64,000 nucleotides of DNA from DAIODI01 sp046349255 (lineage in GTDB: Bacteria > Pseudomonadota > Alphaproteobacteria > Rhizobiales > Aestuariivirgaceae), in the NCBI GenBank assembly GCA_046349255.1, contig JAXMCR010000002.1:1-64000 (forward strand), given 5' to 3'. A program made the translations under genes and the position numbers. Every line of letters begins with the position of its first letter. Position 1 is the first letter of the stretch. Below the pieces are notes generated by a model that saw only the letters and a list, made by a program, of their open reading frames with translations, ran no database searches and was not told where the DNA came from. This document shows, one piece after another, positions 52,732 through 62,379 of the stretch.

Positions 52732-54023
52732 TGTTCTGCGGCAATCTCGTCGAAGCGGCGACCACTGACAGCGTGCGTTGCCTTCTTGCCGGTCTGCCGC
52801 TGCCAGCGCCGGACCGCGAGGTCCACGAAGCGTGGCTCCAATTCGATCGCCCGAGCGCGACGTCCAGTCCGTTCCGCAGCTAATAGAAGTGACCCCGAGC
52901 CCGCGAAGGGATCGAGCACCACCTCGTTGCGATCGGTGACATCCAAGATCGCATCGGCGAGGAGGCGAACAGGCTTTGGCGTAGGATGTTCACTGGCTAA
53001 CGGGTCCTTCGCCGCGATCGCGCTGTAGCCGGCATACTCCCAAACATTCGTCCGATCGCGACCGTGTGTCCCGAGCATCACGTTGTTGGTGTGGGGCCGG
53101 TCGTCCACCTTGAAGACAAACACGAGCTCGTGGCGGGACCGGTAAAGCGATCCCATTCCGCCGGCGTTCTTGGCCCACACGACGAGGTTCAGGAGTTCAG
53201 CAAATTCCGCGTCGCCGGCCTCCAGAATCTCCCGCAGGTGCCTCCAGTCCATGAAAACTTGGGCCAATGCTCCTTCCGCGCTGACGGTTCGCACGCGAGC
53301 AAATGCGTCCTGAAGAAACTTCGTGAACTGCTCGCGGCTCATCTCCCCGCTCGCCATGGCAAATTCGCCCTGGGTCTTGCGTGAAGTGACATGTCCTTGG
53401 ATCTGAACGTTGTACGGAGGATCCGTCAGCGTGAGCCGAACCTTCTCATCCTCCAACAGGAGCGAATACGTTGCGGCGTCGAGTGCATTCCCACAGATGA
53501 TGCGATGATGCCCGAGGATCCAAATGTCCCCAAAATTGCTAACCGCGCTGGATGATGCAGTTAGACCGTCAAGATCGTCCTCTCTTTGTGATCTTTTTTC
53601 TGCCTCATGCTGGCCGATGACCAAGTCAACGGCACCCATGTCGAAGCCTGTGAGTTCGACATCGAAGTTGAGTTCGACGAGAGCGCCAAGTTCAATCGCG
53701 AGAAGTTCGCGATCCCAACCAGCCTGTGCTGCAAGCTCATTATCGGCGATGACGTACGCCCGCAGCTGCTGCTCACAAAGGTGCTCTACCCGGAGGACGG
53801 GAACTTCTGAGAGGCCGAGCTTTTGCGCGGCCAGTACGCGACCGTGCCCGGCGACGATGCGGTTGTGTTGGTCGACGAGTACAGGATTCAGGAAGCCGAA
53901 CTCTTCGATACTCCGCGCGATCTTGGATATCTGACGCCGACTGTGCGTGCGCGGATTGCGGTCGCGAGGCTTTAGATCCTCTACCGAGATAAGGTGCGCC
54001 TTCGGGAGCGATGGGGGTCTCAT
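52728..54023 (-). CDS. phage-type DNA methyltransferase with ParB-like N-terminal domain
   Basis: A 431-residue protein. The N-terminal ~110 residues are a ParB/Srx-type domain (NPRTHSRRQISKIARSIEEF, then VAGHGRVLAAQKLG). The C-terminal part is an N6/N4 methyltransferase with catalytic DPPYN (~residue 200) and SAM-binding FAGSGSLLLAAERTGR near the end, the circular order of the beta group. It methylates adenine or cytosine in DNA. Such proteins occur in alphaproteobacterial prophages next to terminases, as here. No cognate restriction enzyme is seen. Confidence 0.88.
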   Translation of the reverse strand: MRPPSLPKAHLISVEDLKPRDRNPRTHSRRQISKIARSIEEFGFLNPVLVDQHNRIVAGHGRVLAAQKLGLSEVPVLRVEHLCEQQLRAYVIADNELAAQAGWDRELLAIELGALVELNFDVELTGFDMGAVDLVIGQHEAEKRSQREDDLDGLTASSSAVSNFGDIWILGHHRIICGNALDAATYSLLLEDEKVRLTLTDPPYNVQIQGHVTSRKTQGEFAMASGEMSREQFTKFLQDAFARVRTVSAEGALAQVFMDWRHLREILEAGDAEFAELLNLVVWAKNAGGMGSLYRSRHELVFVFKVDDRPHTNNVMLGTHGRDRTNVWEYAGYSAIAAKDPLASEHPTPKPVRLLADAILDVTDRNEVVLDPFAGSGSLLLAAERTGRRARAIELEPRFVDLAVRRWQRQTGKKATHAVSGRRFDEIAAEQ

Positions 54024-54075
54024 GGTATGATCTTTGTTATATTAATGCTGAACACTCGAGTGACGACAAATCGGG

Positions 54076-54477
54076 TCATTTCTTATCAGCCTTCACTTTG
54101 ACCGCAGTCGCGCGAAGAAAGCTTTTTGCGCCCAATCTGGCCGATGCCAAAATCGTGCGACGTTCGCCTTCGTCAAGAGCGGGCCACTTTCTGATAAGCT
54201 GCGGTAACTCCTCGGCATGCTCACGGACAAGATCGGTAACATCCTCCGCTACACGACCAGCCGCCGCCAAGAGTTGGTCAGGCTCGAGGCCCAGCATCTG
54301 TGCCAGGGCCAACACCTTGTCCTCTGCTGGTGGCGGCAGCTCTCCTCTTTCAACCATGGATAGGTAAGCTGGGCTCACGGAGACCTTTCGGGCGAGTTCG
54401 CGCAGTCCGATTTCCAATTCCTCTCGCCGCTGCCTAATTCGACGGCCAAAATCGGAATATGTCATAGCTCTGTTCAT
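54076..54477 (-). CDS. XRE-family transcriptional regulator
   Basis: A 133-residue protein. Residues ~10-65 are a helix-turn-helix (FGRRIRQRREELEIGLRELA, then KVSVSPAYLSMVERGELPPP). The remainder is helical and acidic (VAEDVTDLVREHAEELPQLI). It probably controls the small prophage remnant. The start could be ATG 54477 or ATG 54465. An A/T-rich promoter zone (ATTATAGTGTTTATATACC) lies just upstream. No partner gene is identified. Confidence 0.8.
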   Translation of the reverse strand: MNRAMTYSDFGRRIRQRREELEIGLRELARKVSVSPAYLSMVERGELPPPAEDKVLALAQMLGLEPDQLLAAAGRVAEDVTDLVREHAEELPQLIRKWPALDEGERRTILASARLGAKSFLRATAVKVKADKK

Positions 54478-54509
54478 TATAGTGTTTATATACCATTGAA
54501 CGTTCGATG

Positions 54510-54877
54510 TCAACACGCAGAAGTCATATTGGCGGTTCGCTCATCCACCTCCTTGCAGCGATTCGAGTGCTGTGCCAGCGCAGTGCTTGCTGCTTGCGCA
54601 TCCAGCCGCCTGATTGCACCAAACGCCTTCGTGCCCTTCTGTTTCAATCGCAGCAGATCACTCGTCTTCCTTCGGGCCAAGGCCGCATCTACTTTGCCGG
54701 CCGTCCACCCTTTCGTTCGCGATTCTCGCGATGCTGCTCGAGGATCAACCCGCGCTCGAATTGGGCATTCGACCCGAGCAGGTTCAGCTTCAGCTTGCCG
54801 TCGACATCGACATCTCGACGCCCAAAAAAGACCAGGTTCTCGACGGACCTAGCCAAGTGGTCGTGGCGCCAGCTCAA
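54510..54877 (-). pseudogene. serine recombinase (resolvase/invertase) relic
   Basis: In two overlapping minus-strand frames the end of a resolvase is readable: HDHLARSVENLVFFGRRDVD and LNLLGSNAQFERGLILEQHR, then RKGGRPAK, resembling the conserved LARS..., LGA.AQFER..I.ER... and KGGRP of the family. A TAG then interrupts, and the neighbouring frame continues with KVDAALARRKTSDLLRLKQK, like the usual helix before the C-terminal HTH. The catalytic Ser end is missing. The pieces need at least one frameshift to join, so it is dead. Confidence 0.6.
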
Positions 54878-55572
54878 GTATTCGGATCATCAATCGTCGG
54901 CTGAGGATGTGCAAGGGTGAGGAGTGCCGTGCGATCACCGATTGCAATCGTTGGACCTGACACCGTGACGTGATAGGGCGCGAGCGCAGCGAAGGACCGT
55001 GACAGGACTTCCGGCTGCATCCCGAGACGCGCCGCCAGCACCTTCTTGTCGAACGGCAACGTGAAGCGTCCGGATGCGCCCGTCGCCACATCATGGGCGA
55101 GAATCCAGTTGGCCAGGCGTTCGAGGCTTGAACGAAGCTTCTGGTTCTTGAGCTCCTTCACGACGGAACGGTAACCGAGCGCGACTTCGATGGCGAGCGC
55201 GCGGGCGAAGGTAGCATCTCTGGCGAACACGTCGCGAACGGCATCGGCCGGGACGAGCAGCACGCGCGAAGGCGTGAGCGCGCGCGCCGACTTCAGGTAG
55301 ATCCGGTCTAGGATGACGGCGGCCACGATGAACGACTGGCCGGGCCCCAGCACCGATACTGTCGTCTCGCGATCACGCCACGAGGAATAGACCTCGACTT
55401 GGCCGTCGACCACCACGTGGAGAAAGTCGGCCTTGTCGCCCTCGTGCACGAGTTCGACGTGCGCCGGGAACCTTTGCAGGTAGGAGGCGTTGAGCATCGC
55501 CTCGACGTGCTCAGGAGCCACCCCTCGAAACAGGGGCAGACGTCGCATCTCTTCAAGATCTTGGGGGCGCAC
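54874..55572 (-). CDS. Crp/FNR-family regulator of nitrate respiration genes
   Basis: A 232-residue regulator (from GTG 55572, which has GGAGG six bases upstream; a longer TTG start at 55629 lies inside an FNR box and is less likely). The cyclic-nucleotide-fold domain (RRLPLFRGVAPEHVEAMLNA, VVDGQVEVYSSWRDRETTV) is followed by a dimer helix and an HTH with FDKKVLAARLGMQPEVLSRS. The FNR N-terminal Cys cluster is absent, so it is more like DNR/NarR-type sensors of NO, nitrate or nitrite. It is divergent from narK, and boxes of its class lie between them. Confidence 0.82.
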   Translation of the reverse strand: MRPQDLEEMRRLPLFRGVAPEHVEAMLNASYLQRFPAHVELVHEGDKADFLHVVVDGQVEVYSSWRDRETTVSVLGPGQSFIVAAVILDRIYLKSARALTPSRVLLVPADAVRDVFARDATFARALAIEVALGYRSVVKELKNQKLRSSLERLANWILAHDVATGASGRFTLPFDKKVLAARLGMQPEVLSRSFAALAPYHVTVSGPTIAIGDRTALLTLAHPQPTIDDPNT

Positions 55573-55615
55573 CGACAGCCTCCGCAATGTTTCGGTCGGC
55601 AGTACAGTCGATTGC

Positions 55616-55629
55616 TTGATCTTGATCAA
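55616..55629. promoter_or_regulatory. perfect FNR-type box
   Basis: TTGATCTTGATCAA matches TTGAT-N4-ATCAA exactly. It lies 44 bases before the likely GTG start of the Crp/FNR-family gene, suggesting anaerobic control or autoregulation of that gene. Confidence 0.75.
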
Positions 55630-55751
55630 GCTCCAAGTTGCTAAATGGCCCGTGCGGCAAACGTAAATCGTTACTAGTCATCCCTCAGCAGCCGGCCAAC
55701 GACTTGACGTTCCGTGCGGCTTTTCTTGAATGATTCCAGCGGCTTGAAATC

Positions 55752-55765
55752 TTGACTCAGGTCAA
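55752..55765. promoter_or_regulatory. DNR/NarR-type box before narK
   Basis: TTGACTCAGGTCAA is a perfect TTGAC-N4-GTCAA palindrome, 66 bases before the narK ATG. This is the class of site used by FNR relatives such as DNR/NNR/NarR, and a likely target of the regulator at 54874. Confidence 0.7.
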
Positions 55766-55830
55766 AGAGCGAAGGCCCCCGGACGCCGATCCCTAGCGCA
55801 TCGCTGTCGATGCACGAACGGAATCGGCCC

Positions 55831-58587
55831 ATGTCAAACCCTGCCGTCGCCCACGCCGACCAGAGCCGCGCCCTCTGGATGTCGACGTTCGCCTTCACCG
55901 TCTGCTTTGCGGTGTGGACGATCTTCGCCATCATCGGCATCCAGATAAAGCAGGACCTGGGGCTCACCGAGACCGAGTTCGGCCTGCTCGTCGGCACCCC
56001 GATCCTCACGGGCTCCCTCATCCGTCTCGTACTGGGGGTTTGGGCCGACCAGTACGGCGGCCGCGTAATCTTTACCTTCACGATGCTGGCGGCGGCGGTG
56101 ATGACCGCGCTGCTGGCGCTCGCCGACAGCTACCCGACGTTCCTGCTCGCCGCGCTCGGCGTCGGCATTGCCGGCGGCTCATTCTCCGTCGGCGTCGCCT
56201 ACGTCTCGAAGTGGTTCCCGAAGGAAAAGCAGGGCACCGCGCTCGGCATCTTCGGCGCCGGAAACGTCGGCGCCGCGGCCACCAAGTTCATCGCGCCGAT
56301 GGTGATGGTCGCCTACGGCTGGCAGACAGTGGCGCTTGTATGGGCCGCCGCGCTGGCCGTGACCGCGCTCGTCTACTTCGCCGTGACGAAGAACGATCCC
56401 GACCTCGAACGCCGCCGCGCTGCGGGAACGCCGCCGGAATCATTCGCCGCAATGATCGAGCCGCTGAAGAACGTCCAGGTCTGGCGCTTCGCGCTCTACT
56501 ACTTCTTCGTCTTCGGCGGCTTCGTCGCCCTGTCGCTGTGGCTGCCGCGCTACCTGATCGGCGTCTACGGCCTCGATATCCGCACGGCCGGCAAGATCGC
56601 CGCCGCCTACTCGATCCCGGCCTCGATCTTCCGCGCTTATGGCGGCCACCTCGCAGACCGCTACGGCGCTCGCACGATCATGTACTGGACCTTCCTGGTC
56701 TCGGTGATCGCTACCTTCATCCTGTCCTATCCGCCCACAAGCTACGCGGTCGAAGGTATCCACGGGACGATCACCTTCTCATTCGGCCTGGGGCTCCTGT
56801 CGTTCGTCGTCGTGACGTTCGTACTCGGATTTTTCATGAGCCTCGGCAAGGCGGCGGTCTACAAGCACATCCCCGTCTACTATCCCGACCGCGTCGGCGC
56901 GGTGGGTGGCGTGGTTGGCCTCGTGGGTGGCCTTGGCGGCTTCGTGCTGCCGATCGCATTCGGCGCCCTCACCGATCTCACCGGCATCTGGCAGAGCTGC
57001 TTCTGGCTTCTGTTCGCCATCGTGTCGGCGGCCACGCTCTGGATGCACTTCGCCATCCGCGCGATGGAGAAGCGCGCTGCGGCGGAGGGCGTCGCCATCC
57101 GCTCCCTGCCGCAGCTCCCCGAAATGGAACCGATCCACGGGCCGGCGCTGGAAGGTGCGCTGGCGGGTCGTGGCGCGCTGGAAGACTGGCGGCCGGAGGA
57201 CCAGACGTTCTGGCAGAAAACCGGCCGGGTGGTTGCACGGCGAAACCTCTGGCTGTCGATCCCGTCGCTCCTCCTCTCCTTTGCCGTATGGATGGTGTGG
57301 TCGGTCGTGGTCGCGAAGCTGCCGAGCGTGGGCTTCGCCTTCAGCAACGACGAGCTGTTCTGGCTCGCCTCGATGCCGGGGCTTTCCGGCGCCACCTTGC
57401 GCATCTTCTACAGCTTCATGCCGGCGATGTTCGGCGGGCGCCTGTGGACGACGCTCGCGACCTGGTCGCTCGTCTTGCCAGCTCTCGGCATCGGATTTGC
57501 GGTCCAAAACCCCGAGACCCCGTATTGGATCTTCCTCGCGCTGGCGCTGCTTTGTGGTCTTGGCGGCGGGAACTTTGCTTCCTCGATGGCCAATATCTCG
57601 TTCTTCTTCCCGAAGGCCGAGAAGGGCAACGCGCTCGCTCTCAACGCGGGCCTTGGGAACCTCGGCGTCAGCGTGGTGCAGTTCGTCGTGCCGCTCGCCA
57701 TCAACGCGGCGATCTTCGGTCCGCTGGGCGGTGACCCGCAAATGGCGACCGTCAACGGCGTGACCACCACGCTGTGGCTGCAGAACGCGGGCTTCGTGTT
57801 CGTGCCGTTCATCATTGCAAGCGCGTTCGCCGCCTGGTTCGGCATGAACGACATCGCATCGATGAAGGCGTCGTTCGCCGACCAGTCGGTGATTTTCCGC
57901 CGCCTCCACACCTGGGTGATGTGCTGGCTCTACACCGGCACGTTCGGTTCTTTCATCGGCTTCTCGGCGGCGTTTCCGCTCCTGTCGAAGACGCTCTACC
58001 CGGACGTGAACGCCCTCAAGTACGCGTTCCTCGGCCCGCTCGTCGGCGCCGTCACCCGCGCCGCCGCGGGCCGCGCGTGCGACCGCGTCGGCGGCGGCCG
58101 CATCTCGCTCCTCGTGTTCGTCGCGATGAGCCTCGGCGTCGGCGGCGTGCTCTACGCGATCTCGATGCAGGGCGATCCCTCGTCCTACCCCGTATTCTTC
58201 GCGAGCTTCCTGTTCCTGTTCGCGGCCTCGGGAGTTGGCAACGCTTCAACCTTCCAGATGATCCCGGCGATCATGCGCAAGGAGGTGGCCCGCCTCGAGC
58301 CCTCGCTCTCCGCGCCGGACCGCGTGCGCCAGTCCGACAAGGAATCGGCGGCGATCATCGGCTTCACCTCGGCGATCGCGGCCTATGGCGCCTTCTTCAT
58401 CCCGAAGAGCTTCGGCACCTCGATCGCGCTGACCGGCGGCGCCTCGGCCGCGCTCTACGCCTTCCTCGTCTTCTACGTCACCTGCATCGCCGCGACCTGG
58501 TGGTTCTACACCCGCCGTGGCGGCCTCCTCCACGACGTGGAGCGCGGCGACCGATCGCTGCCGCCCACGCTCGCGCCCGCCGAATAA
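55831..58587 (+). CDS. narK: fused NarK1-NarK2 nitrate/nitrite transporter
   Basis: A 918-residue inner-membrane protein made of two complete MFS transporters in tandem, about 24 membrane spans. The first half (NarK1 type, nitrate/proton symport) has RLVLGVWADQYGGRVIF and the nitrate signature region GLVGGLGGFVLPIAFG. After a hydrophilic linker (residues ~420-475) the second half (NarK2 type, nitrate/nitrite exchange) has LRIFYSFMPAMFGGRLWTT and NAGLGNLGVSVVQFVVPLAI. The same fusion is known from Paracoccus. The ATG at 55831 (MSNPAVAHADQSR) is used. narG follows after 23 bases. Confidence 0.92.
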   Translation: MSNPAVAHADQSRALWMSTFAFTVCFAVWTIFAIIGIQIKQDLGLTETEFGLLVGTPILTGSLIRLVLGVWADQYGGRVIFTFTMLAAAVMTALLALADSYPTFLLAALGVGIAGGSFSVGVAYVSKWFPKEKQGTALGIFGAGNVGAAATKFIAPMVMVAYGWQTVALVWAAALAVTALVYFAVTKNDPDLERRRAAGTPPESFAAMIEPLKNVQVWRFALYYFFVFGGFVALSLWLPRYLIGVYGLDIRTAGKIAAAYSIPASIFRAYGGHLADRYGARTIMYWTFLVSVIATFILSYPPTSYAVEGIHGTITFSFGLGLLSFVVVTFVLGFFMSLGKAAVYKHIPVYYPDRVGAVGGVVGLVGGLGGFVLPIAFGALTDLTGIWQSCFWLLFAIVSAATLWMHFAIRAMEKRAAAEGVAIRSLPQLPEMEPIHGPALEGALAGRGALEDWRPEDQTFWQKTGRVVARRNLWLSIPSLLLSFAVWMVWSVVVAKLPSVGFAFSNDELFWLASMPGLSGATLRIFYSFMPAMFGGRLWTTLATWSLVLPALGIGFAVQNPETPYWIFLALALLCGLGGGNFASSMANISFFFPKAEKGNALALNAGLGNLGVSVVQFVVPLAINAAIFGPLGGDPQMATVNGVTTTLWLQNAGFVFVPFIIASAFAAWFGMNDIASMKASFADQSVIFRRLHTWVMCWLYTGTFGSFIGFSAAFPLLSKTLYPDVNALKYAFLGPLVGAVTRAAAGRACDRVGGGRISLLVFVAMSLGVGGVLYAISMQGDPSSYPVFFASFLFLFAASGVGNASTFQMIPAIMRKEVARLEPSLSAPDRVRQSDKESAAIIGFTSAIAAYGAFFIPKSFGTSIALTGGASAALYAFLVFYVTCIAATWWFYTRRGGLLHDVERGDRSLPPTLAPAE

Positions 58588-58610
58588 CCCGTTTCCCGAG
58601 GATCGTTCGC

Positions 58611-61600
58611 ATGTCGCTCTTTCTCGATCGCCTGACCTTTTTCGCCAAGCCGAAGGAGACGTTCGCCGACGGCTACGGGGTGACCACCAACGAGGACCGC
58701 CGCTGGGAGGACGGCTACCGAAAACGCTGGCAGCACGACAAGATCGTGCGCTCGACGCACGGGGCGAACTGCACGGGCTCGTGCTCCTGGAAGATCTACG
58801 TCAAGGGCGGGATCGTCACCTGGGAAACGCAGCAGACGGATTATCCCCGCACGCGCCCCGACCTGCCGAACCACGAACCACGCGGCTGTTCGCGCGGGGC
58901 GAGCTACAGCTGGTACCTCTACTCCGGCAACCGGGTGAAGTATCCACTGATCCGCTCGCGCCTGCTCAGGCAATGGCGGAACGCGCGCAAGCTGCTGGCG
59001 CCGGTCGCGGCCTGGAAGTCGATCGTCGAGGACCCGAAGAAGCGCGAGGACTACGTGACGGTGCGGGGCCACGGCGGTTTCGTGCGCGCTGACTGGGACG
59101 AGGTGACCGAGATCATCGGCGCCGCCAATGCCTACACCGCGAAAACCTACGGGCCCGACCGCATCATCGGGTTCTCGCCGATCCCGGCGATGTCGATGGT
59201 GAGCTACGCCGCCGGCTCCCGCTACCTGTCGCTGCTTGGCGGCGTGTGCATGTCGTTCTACGACTGGTACTGCGACCTGCCGCCGTCCTCGCCGCAGACC
59301 TGGGGCGAGCAGACCGACGTGCCGGAGTCGGCCGACTGGTACAACGCGGGCTTCATCATCCTGTGGGGCTCGAACGTGCCCCAGACGCGGACGCCCGACG
59401 CTCACTTCTTCACCGAGGCCCGCTACCGGGGCATGAAGTCGGCGGTGATCTGCCCCGATTACTCGGAAGCCTCGAAGCTCGGCGACATCTGGTTGTCGGT
59501 GAAGCAGGGGACCGACGCGGCGCTCGCCATGGCGATGGGACACGTGATCCTCAAGGAGTATCACGTCGACCGCGCGGTACCCTACTTCCGCGACTACGTC
59601 CGTCAGTACACGGACATGCCGATGCTGGTGAAGCTGGCCCGCCAGGACGGGTGGCTGGTGCCGGACCGGTTCTTGCGCGCATCCGACTTCGCGAAGAACC
59701 TCGGCGAGACGAACAATCCCGACTGGAAGACGGTCGCCTTCGACGCGGCGACGGCCAAGGTCGTTGTGCCGACGGGCTCGGTGGGCTTCCGTTGGGGCGA
59801 GAGCGGCAAGTGGAACATCGCGGAGAAAGCCTCGGACGGATCGGCCACCACGCTGGCGCTGTCGCTGAAGGACATCGCGGACGAGGCGGCCGTCGTGGCG
59901 TTCCCGTACTTCGGCAACATCGCGCACGAGCATTTTGCGCATACGGAGCATCAGAGCGTGCTCGAGCGGCGCCTGCCCGTGAAACGCCTCAAGCTAACCG
60001 ACGGCGAGGCGCTGGTTGCGACCGTGCACGATCTCCTGGTCGCCAACTACGGCGTCGACCAGGGGCTCGGCGGCGACAATGTCGCGACGTCCTATGACGA
60101 CGATGTACCGTACACGCCCGCCTGGGCCGAGCGGATCACCGGCGTCTCGCGCGACAAGATCATCCACGTCGCGCGCGAGTTCGCGACCAATGCCGAGAAG
60201 ACCCGTGGCCGCTCGATGGTGATCATCGGGGCGGCGATGAACCACTGGTACCACGCCGACATGAACTACCGCGGCGTGATCAACATGCTGGTGTTCTGCG
60301 GCTGCGTCGGCCAATCGGGCGGCGGGTGGTCGCACTACGTGGGCCAGGAAAAGCTCCGTCCGCAGGCGGGATGGGCGCCGCTGGCGTTCGCGCTGGACTG
60401 GGGGCGGCCACCACGGCAGCAGAACTCGACGTCGTTCTTCTATCTGCACGCCGGCCAGTGGCGCTACGAGACGATGGCGACGGCCGACATCCTGTCGCCG
60501 ACGGCGCCCAAGGGTCCGTGGAACGGATCGATCATCGACCTGAACGTGCGGGCCGCACGGATGGGGTGGCTGCCGGCCTATCCGACGCTGCGCGACAATC
60601 CGCTGACGATCGCCGCCAGGGCGAACACCGCGGGGAAGGACGTGCCCGCCTTCGTCGCCTCCGAGCTCAAGGCCGGGCGGATGCAGTTCGCCTGGGAAGA
60701 CCCGGACTCGGCCGAGAACTTTCCGCGCAACATGTTCGTGTGGCGGTCGAACATTCTCGGATCCTCCGGCAAGGGCCACGAGTACTTCCTGAAGCACCTG
60801 CTCGGGACCTCGCACGGCGTGATCGGTCGCGATCTCGGCGAGGAGGGGCGCGCGAAGCCCGAAGAAGTGACGTGGCGGGACGAACGCCAGCGCGGCAAGC
60901 TCGACTTGCTCGTGACGCTCGACTTCCGGATGTCGACCACGTGCGTCTACTCCGACATCGTGCTGCCGACGGCCACCTGGTACGAGAAGAACGACCTCAA
61001 CACCTCCGACATGCATCCCTTCATCCATCCGCTCACCGGCGCGGTGGACCCGGTGTGGGAGGCGAAGTCGGACTGGGATATCTACAAGGCAATCGCCAAG
61101 GCATTCTCGCGGGTGGCGCCCGAAGTGCTGGGCGTCGAGCAGGACGTGGTGCTCACACCGATCCAGCACGACAGCCCCGGCGAGATCGCACAGGCCTTCG
61201 AGCCGCGTGACTGGAAGCGCGGCGAGATCGATCCGATCCCCGGCCGGACGATGCCGGCTGTCACCGTTGTCGAGCGTGATTACCCCAATCTTTACAAGCG
61301 CTTCACTGCGCTTGGGCCGCTCATGGAAAAGGTCGGCAACGGAGTCAAGGGCATCGCCTGGAAGACCGAGCAAGAGGTCGCGGCGCTCAAGAGCCTGAAC
61401 GGCGTCGTCACCGACGAGGGCCCGACCAAGGGTATGGCGCGCATCCTGACCGACATCGACGCCGCCGAGACGCTGCTCATGCTCGCGCCCGAGACCAATG
61501 GCGAGGTCGCGGTGAAGTCGTGGGCGTCGCTGTCGAAGACGACGGGGCGGGATCACGTGCATCTCGCGCTCTACAAGGAGGACGAGAAGATCCGCTTCCG

Positions 61601-62363
61601 CGATGTCGTCGCACAGCCCCGGAAGATCATCTCGGCGCCGACCTGGTCGGGGCTCGAGAGCGAGAAAGTCTGCTACAACGCTGGCTATACGAACGTGCAC
61701 GAACTGATCCCGTGGCGCACGCTCACCGGTCGCCAGCAGCTCTACCAGGATCACCTCTGGATGCGGGCCTTCGGCGAGGGCCTCTGCGTCTATCGCCCGC
61801 CGATCGACCTGAAGGCGGTGAAGAGTGTCCAGGGCATCAAGCCCAACGGCGAGACGGAGATCGTTCTGAACTTCATCACCCCGCACCAGAAGTGGGGCAT
61901 CCATTCAACGTATACGGACAATCTCCTGATGCTGACGCTGTCGCGCGGCGGGCCGATCGTGTGGCTTTCCGAGAACGACGCGCGCACGGCGGGAATCGCC
62001 GACAACGACTGGATCGAGGCCTACAACGCAAACGGCGCGCTCGTCGCCCGGGCGGTCGTCTCGCAGCGCATGAAAGACGGTACCGTCTTCATGTACCACG
62101 CCCAGGAGAAGATCGTGAACGTGCCGGGATCGGAGACCACCGGCCAGCGCGGCGGGATCCACAACTCGGTCACGCGCGCGGTGCTGAAGCCGACGCACAT
62201 GATCGGCGGCTACGCGCAGCTCGCCTACGGCTTCAATTACTACGGCACCATCGGCACGAACCGCGACGAGTTCGTGGTGGTGCGCAAGCTCAACACCATC
62301 GATTGGCTCGAGCGCCCGTATGCGGGCTTCACGCCGGCGGCGCAGGCCGCGGCAGCCGAGTGA
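58611..62363 (+). CDS. narG: respiratory nitrate reductase alpha subunit
   Basis: A 1250-residue Mo-bisMGD catalytic subunit that reduces nitrate to nitrite at the cytoplasmic face of the membrane. FS0 cluster ligands are in STHGANCTGSCSWKIYVKGG (His and Cys residues). The Mo ligand Asp lies in YDWYCDLPPSSPQTWGEQTD, and substrate-channel blocks include RGCSRGASYSWYLYS and SNVPQTRTPDAHFFTEARY. There is no Tat signal apart from the short N-terminal relic (SLFLDRLTFFAK). The real start is 58611: the frame is open far upstream inside narK but without similarity. It forms an operon with narK and narHJ. Confidence 0.96.
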   Translation: MSLFLDRLTFFAKPKETFADGYGVTTNEDRRWEDGYRKRWQHDKIVRSTHGANCTGSCSWKIYVKGGIVTWETQQTDYPRTRPDLPNHEPRGCSRGASYSWYLYSGNRVKYPLIRSRLLRQWRNARKLLAPVAAWKSIVEDPKKREDYVTVRGHGGFVRADWDEVTEIIGAANAYTAKTYGPDRIIGFSPIPAMSMVSYAAGSRYLSLLGGVCMSFYDWYCDLPPSSPQTWGEQTDVPESADWYNAGFIILWGSNVPQTRTPDAHFFTEARYRGMKSAVICPDYSEASKLGDIWLSVKQGTDAALAMAMGHVILKEYHVDRAVPYFRDYVRQYTDMPMLVKLARQDGWLVPDRFLRASDFAKNLGETNNPDWKTVAFDAATAKVVVPTGSVGFRWGESGKWNIAEKASDGSATTLALSLKDIADEAAVVAFPYFGNIAHEHFAHTEHQSVLERRLPVKRLKLTDGEALVATVHDLLVANYGVDQGLGGDNVATSYDDDVPYTPAWAERITGVSRDKIIHVAREFATNAEKTRGRSMVIIGAAMNHWYHADMNYRGVINMLVFCGCVGQSGGGWSHYVGQEKLRPQAGWAPLAFALDWGRPPRQQNSTSFFYLHAGQWRYETMATADILSPTAPKGPWNGSIIDLNVRAARMGWLPAYPTLRDNPLTIAARANTAGKDVPAFVASELKAGRMQFAWEDPDSAENFPRNMFVWRSNILGSSGKGHEYFLKHLLGTSHGVIGRDLGEEGRAKPEEVTWRDERQRGKLDLLVTLDFRMSTTCVYSDIVLPTATWYEKNDLNTSDMHPFIHPLTGAVDPVWEAKSDWDIYKAIAKAFSRVAPEVLGVEQDVVLTPIQHDSPGEIAQAFEPRDWKRGEIDPIPGRTMPAVTVVERDYPNLYKRFTALGPLMEKVGNGVKGIAWKTEQEVAALKSLNGVVTDEGPTKGMARILTDIDAAETLLMLAPETNGEVAVKSWASLSKTTGRDHVHLALYKEDEKIRFRDVVAQPRKIISAPTWSGLESEKVCYNAGYTNVHELIPWRTLTGRQQLYQDHLWMRAFGEGLCVYRPPIDLKAVKSVQGIKPNGETEIVLNFITPHQKWGIHSTYTDNLLMLTLSRGGPIVWLSENDARTAGIADNDWIEAYNANGALVARAVVSQRMKDGTVFMYHAQEKIVNVPGSETTGQRGGIHNSVTRAVLKPTHMIGGYAQLAYGFNYYGTIGTNRDEFVVVRKLNTIDWLERPYAGFTPAAQAAAAE

Positions 62364-62379
62364 AGGAGGACATCACGTC

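Noticed and set aside
54614..54904. Plus-strand open frames between the XRE and Crp/FNR genes
   Set aside because: The opposite strand carries readable resolvase motifs, so the plus-strand frames are accidental.
57774..58610. Upstream extension of narG in the same frame
   Set aside because: It overlaps the second half of narK in another frame and has no NarG similarity. NarG starts at 58611 after a short spacer.
59994..61904. 636-codon minus-strand open frame inside narG (and 58506-59951)
   Set aside because: Antisense shadows of narG, whose motifs and length are unmistakable.
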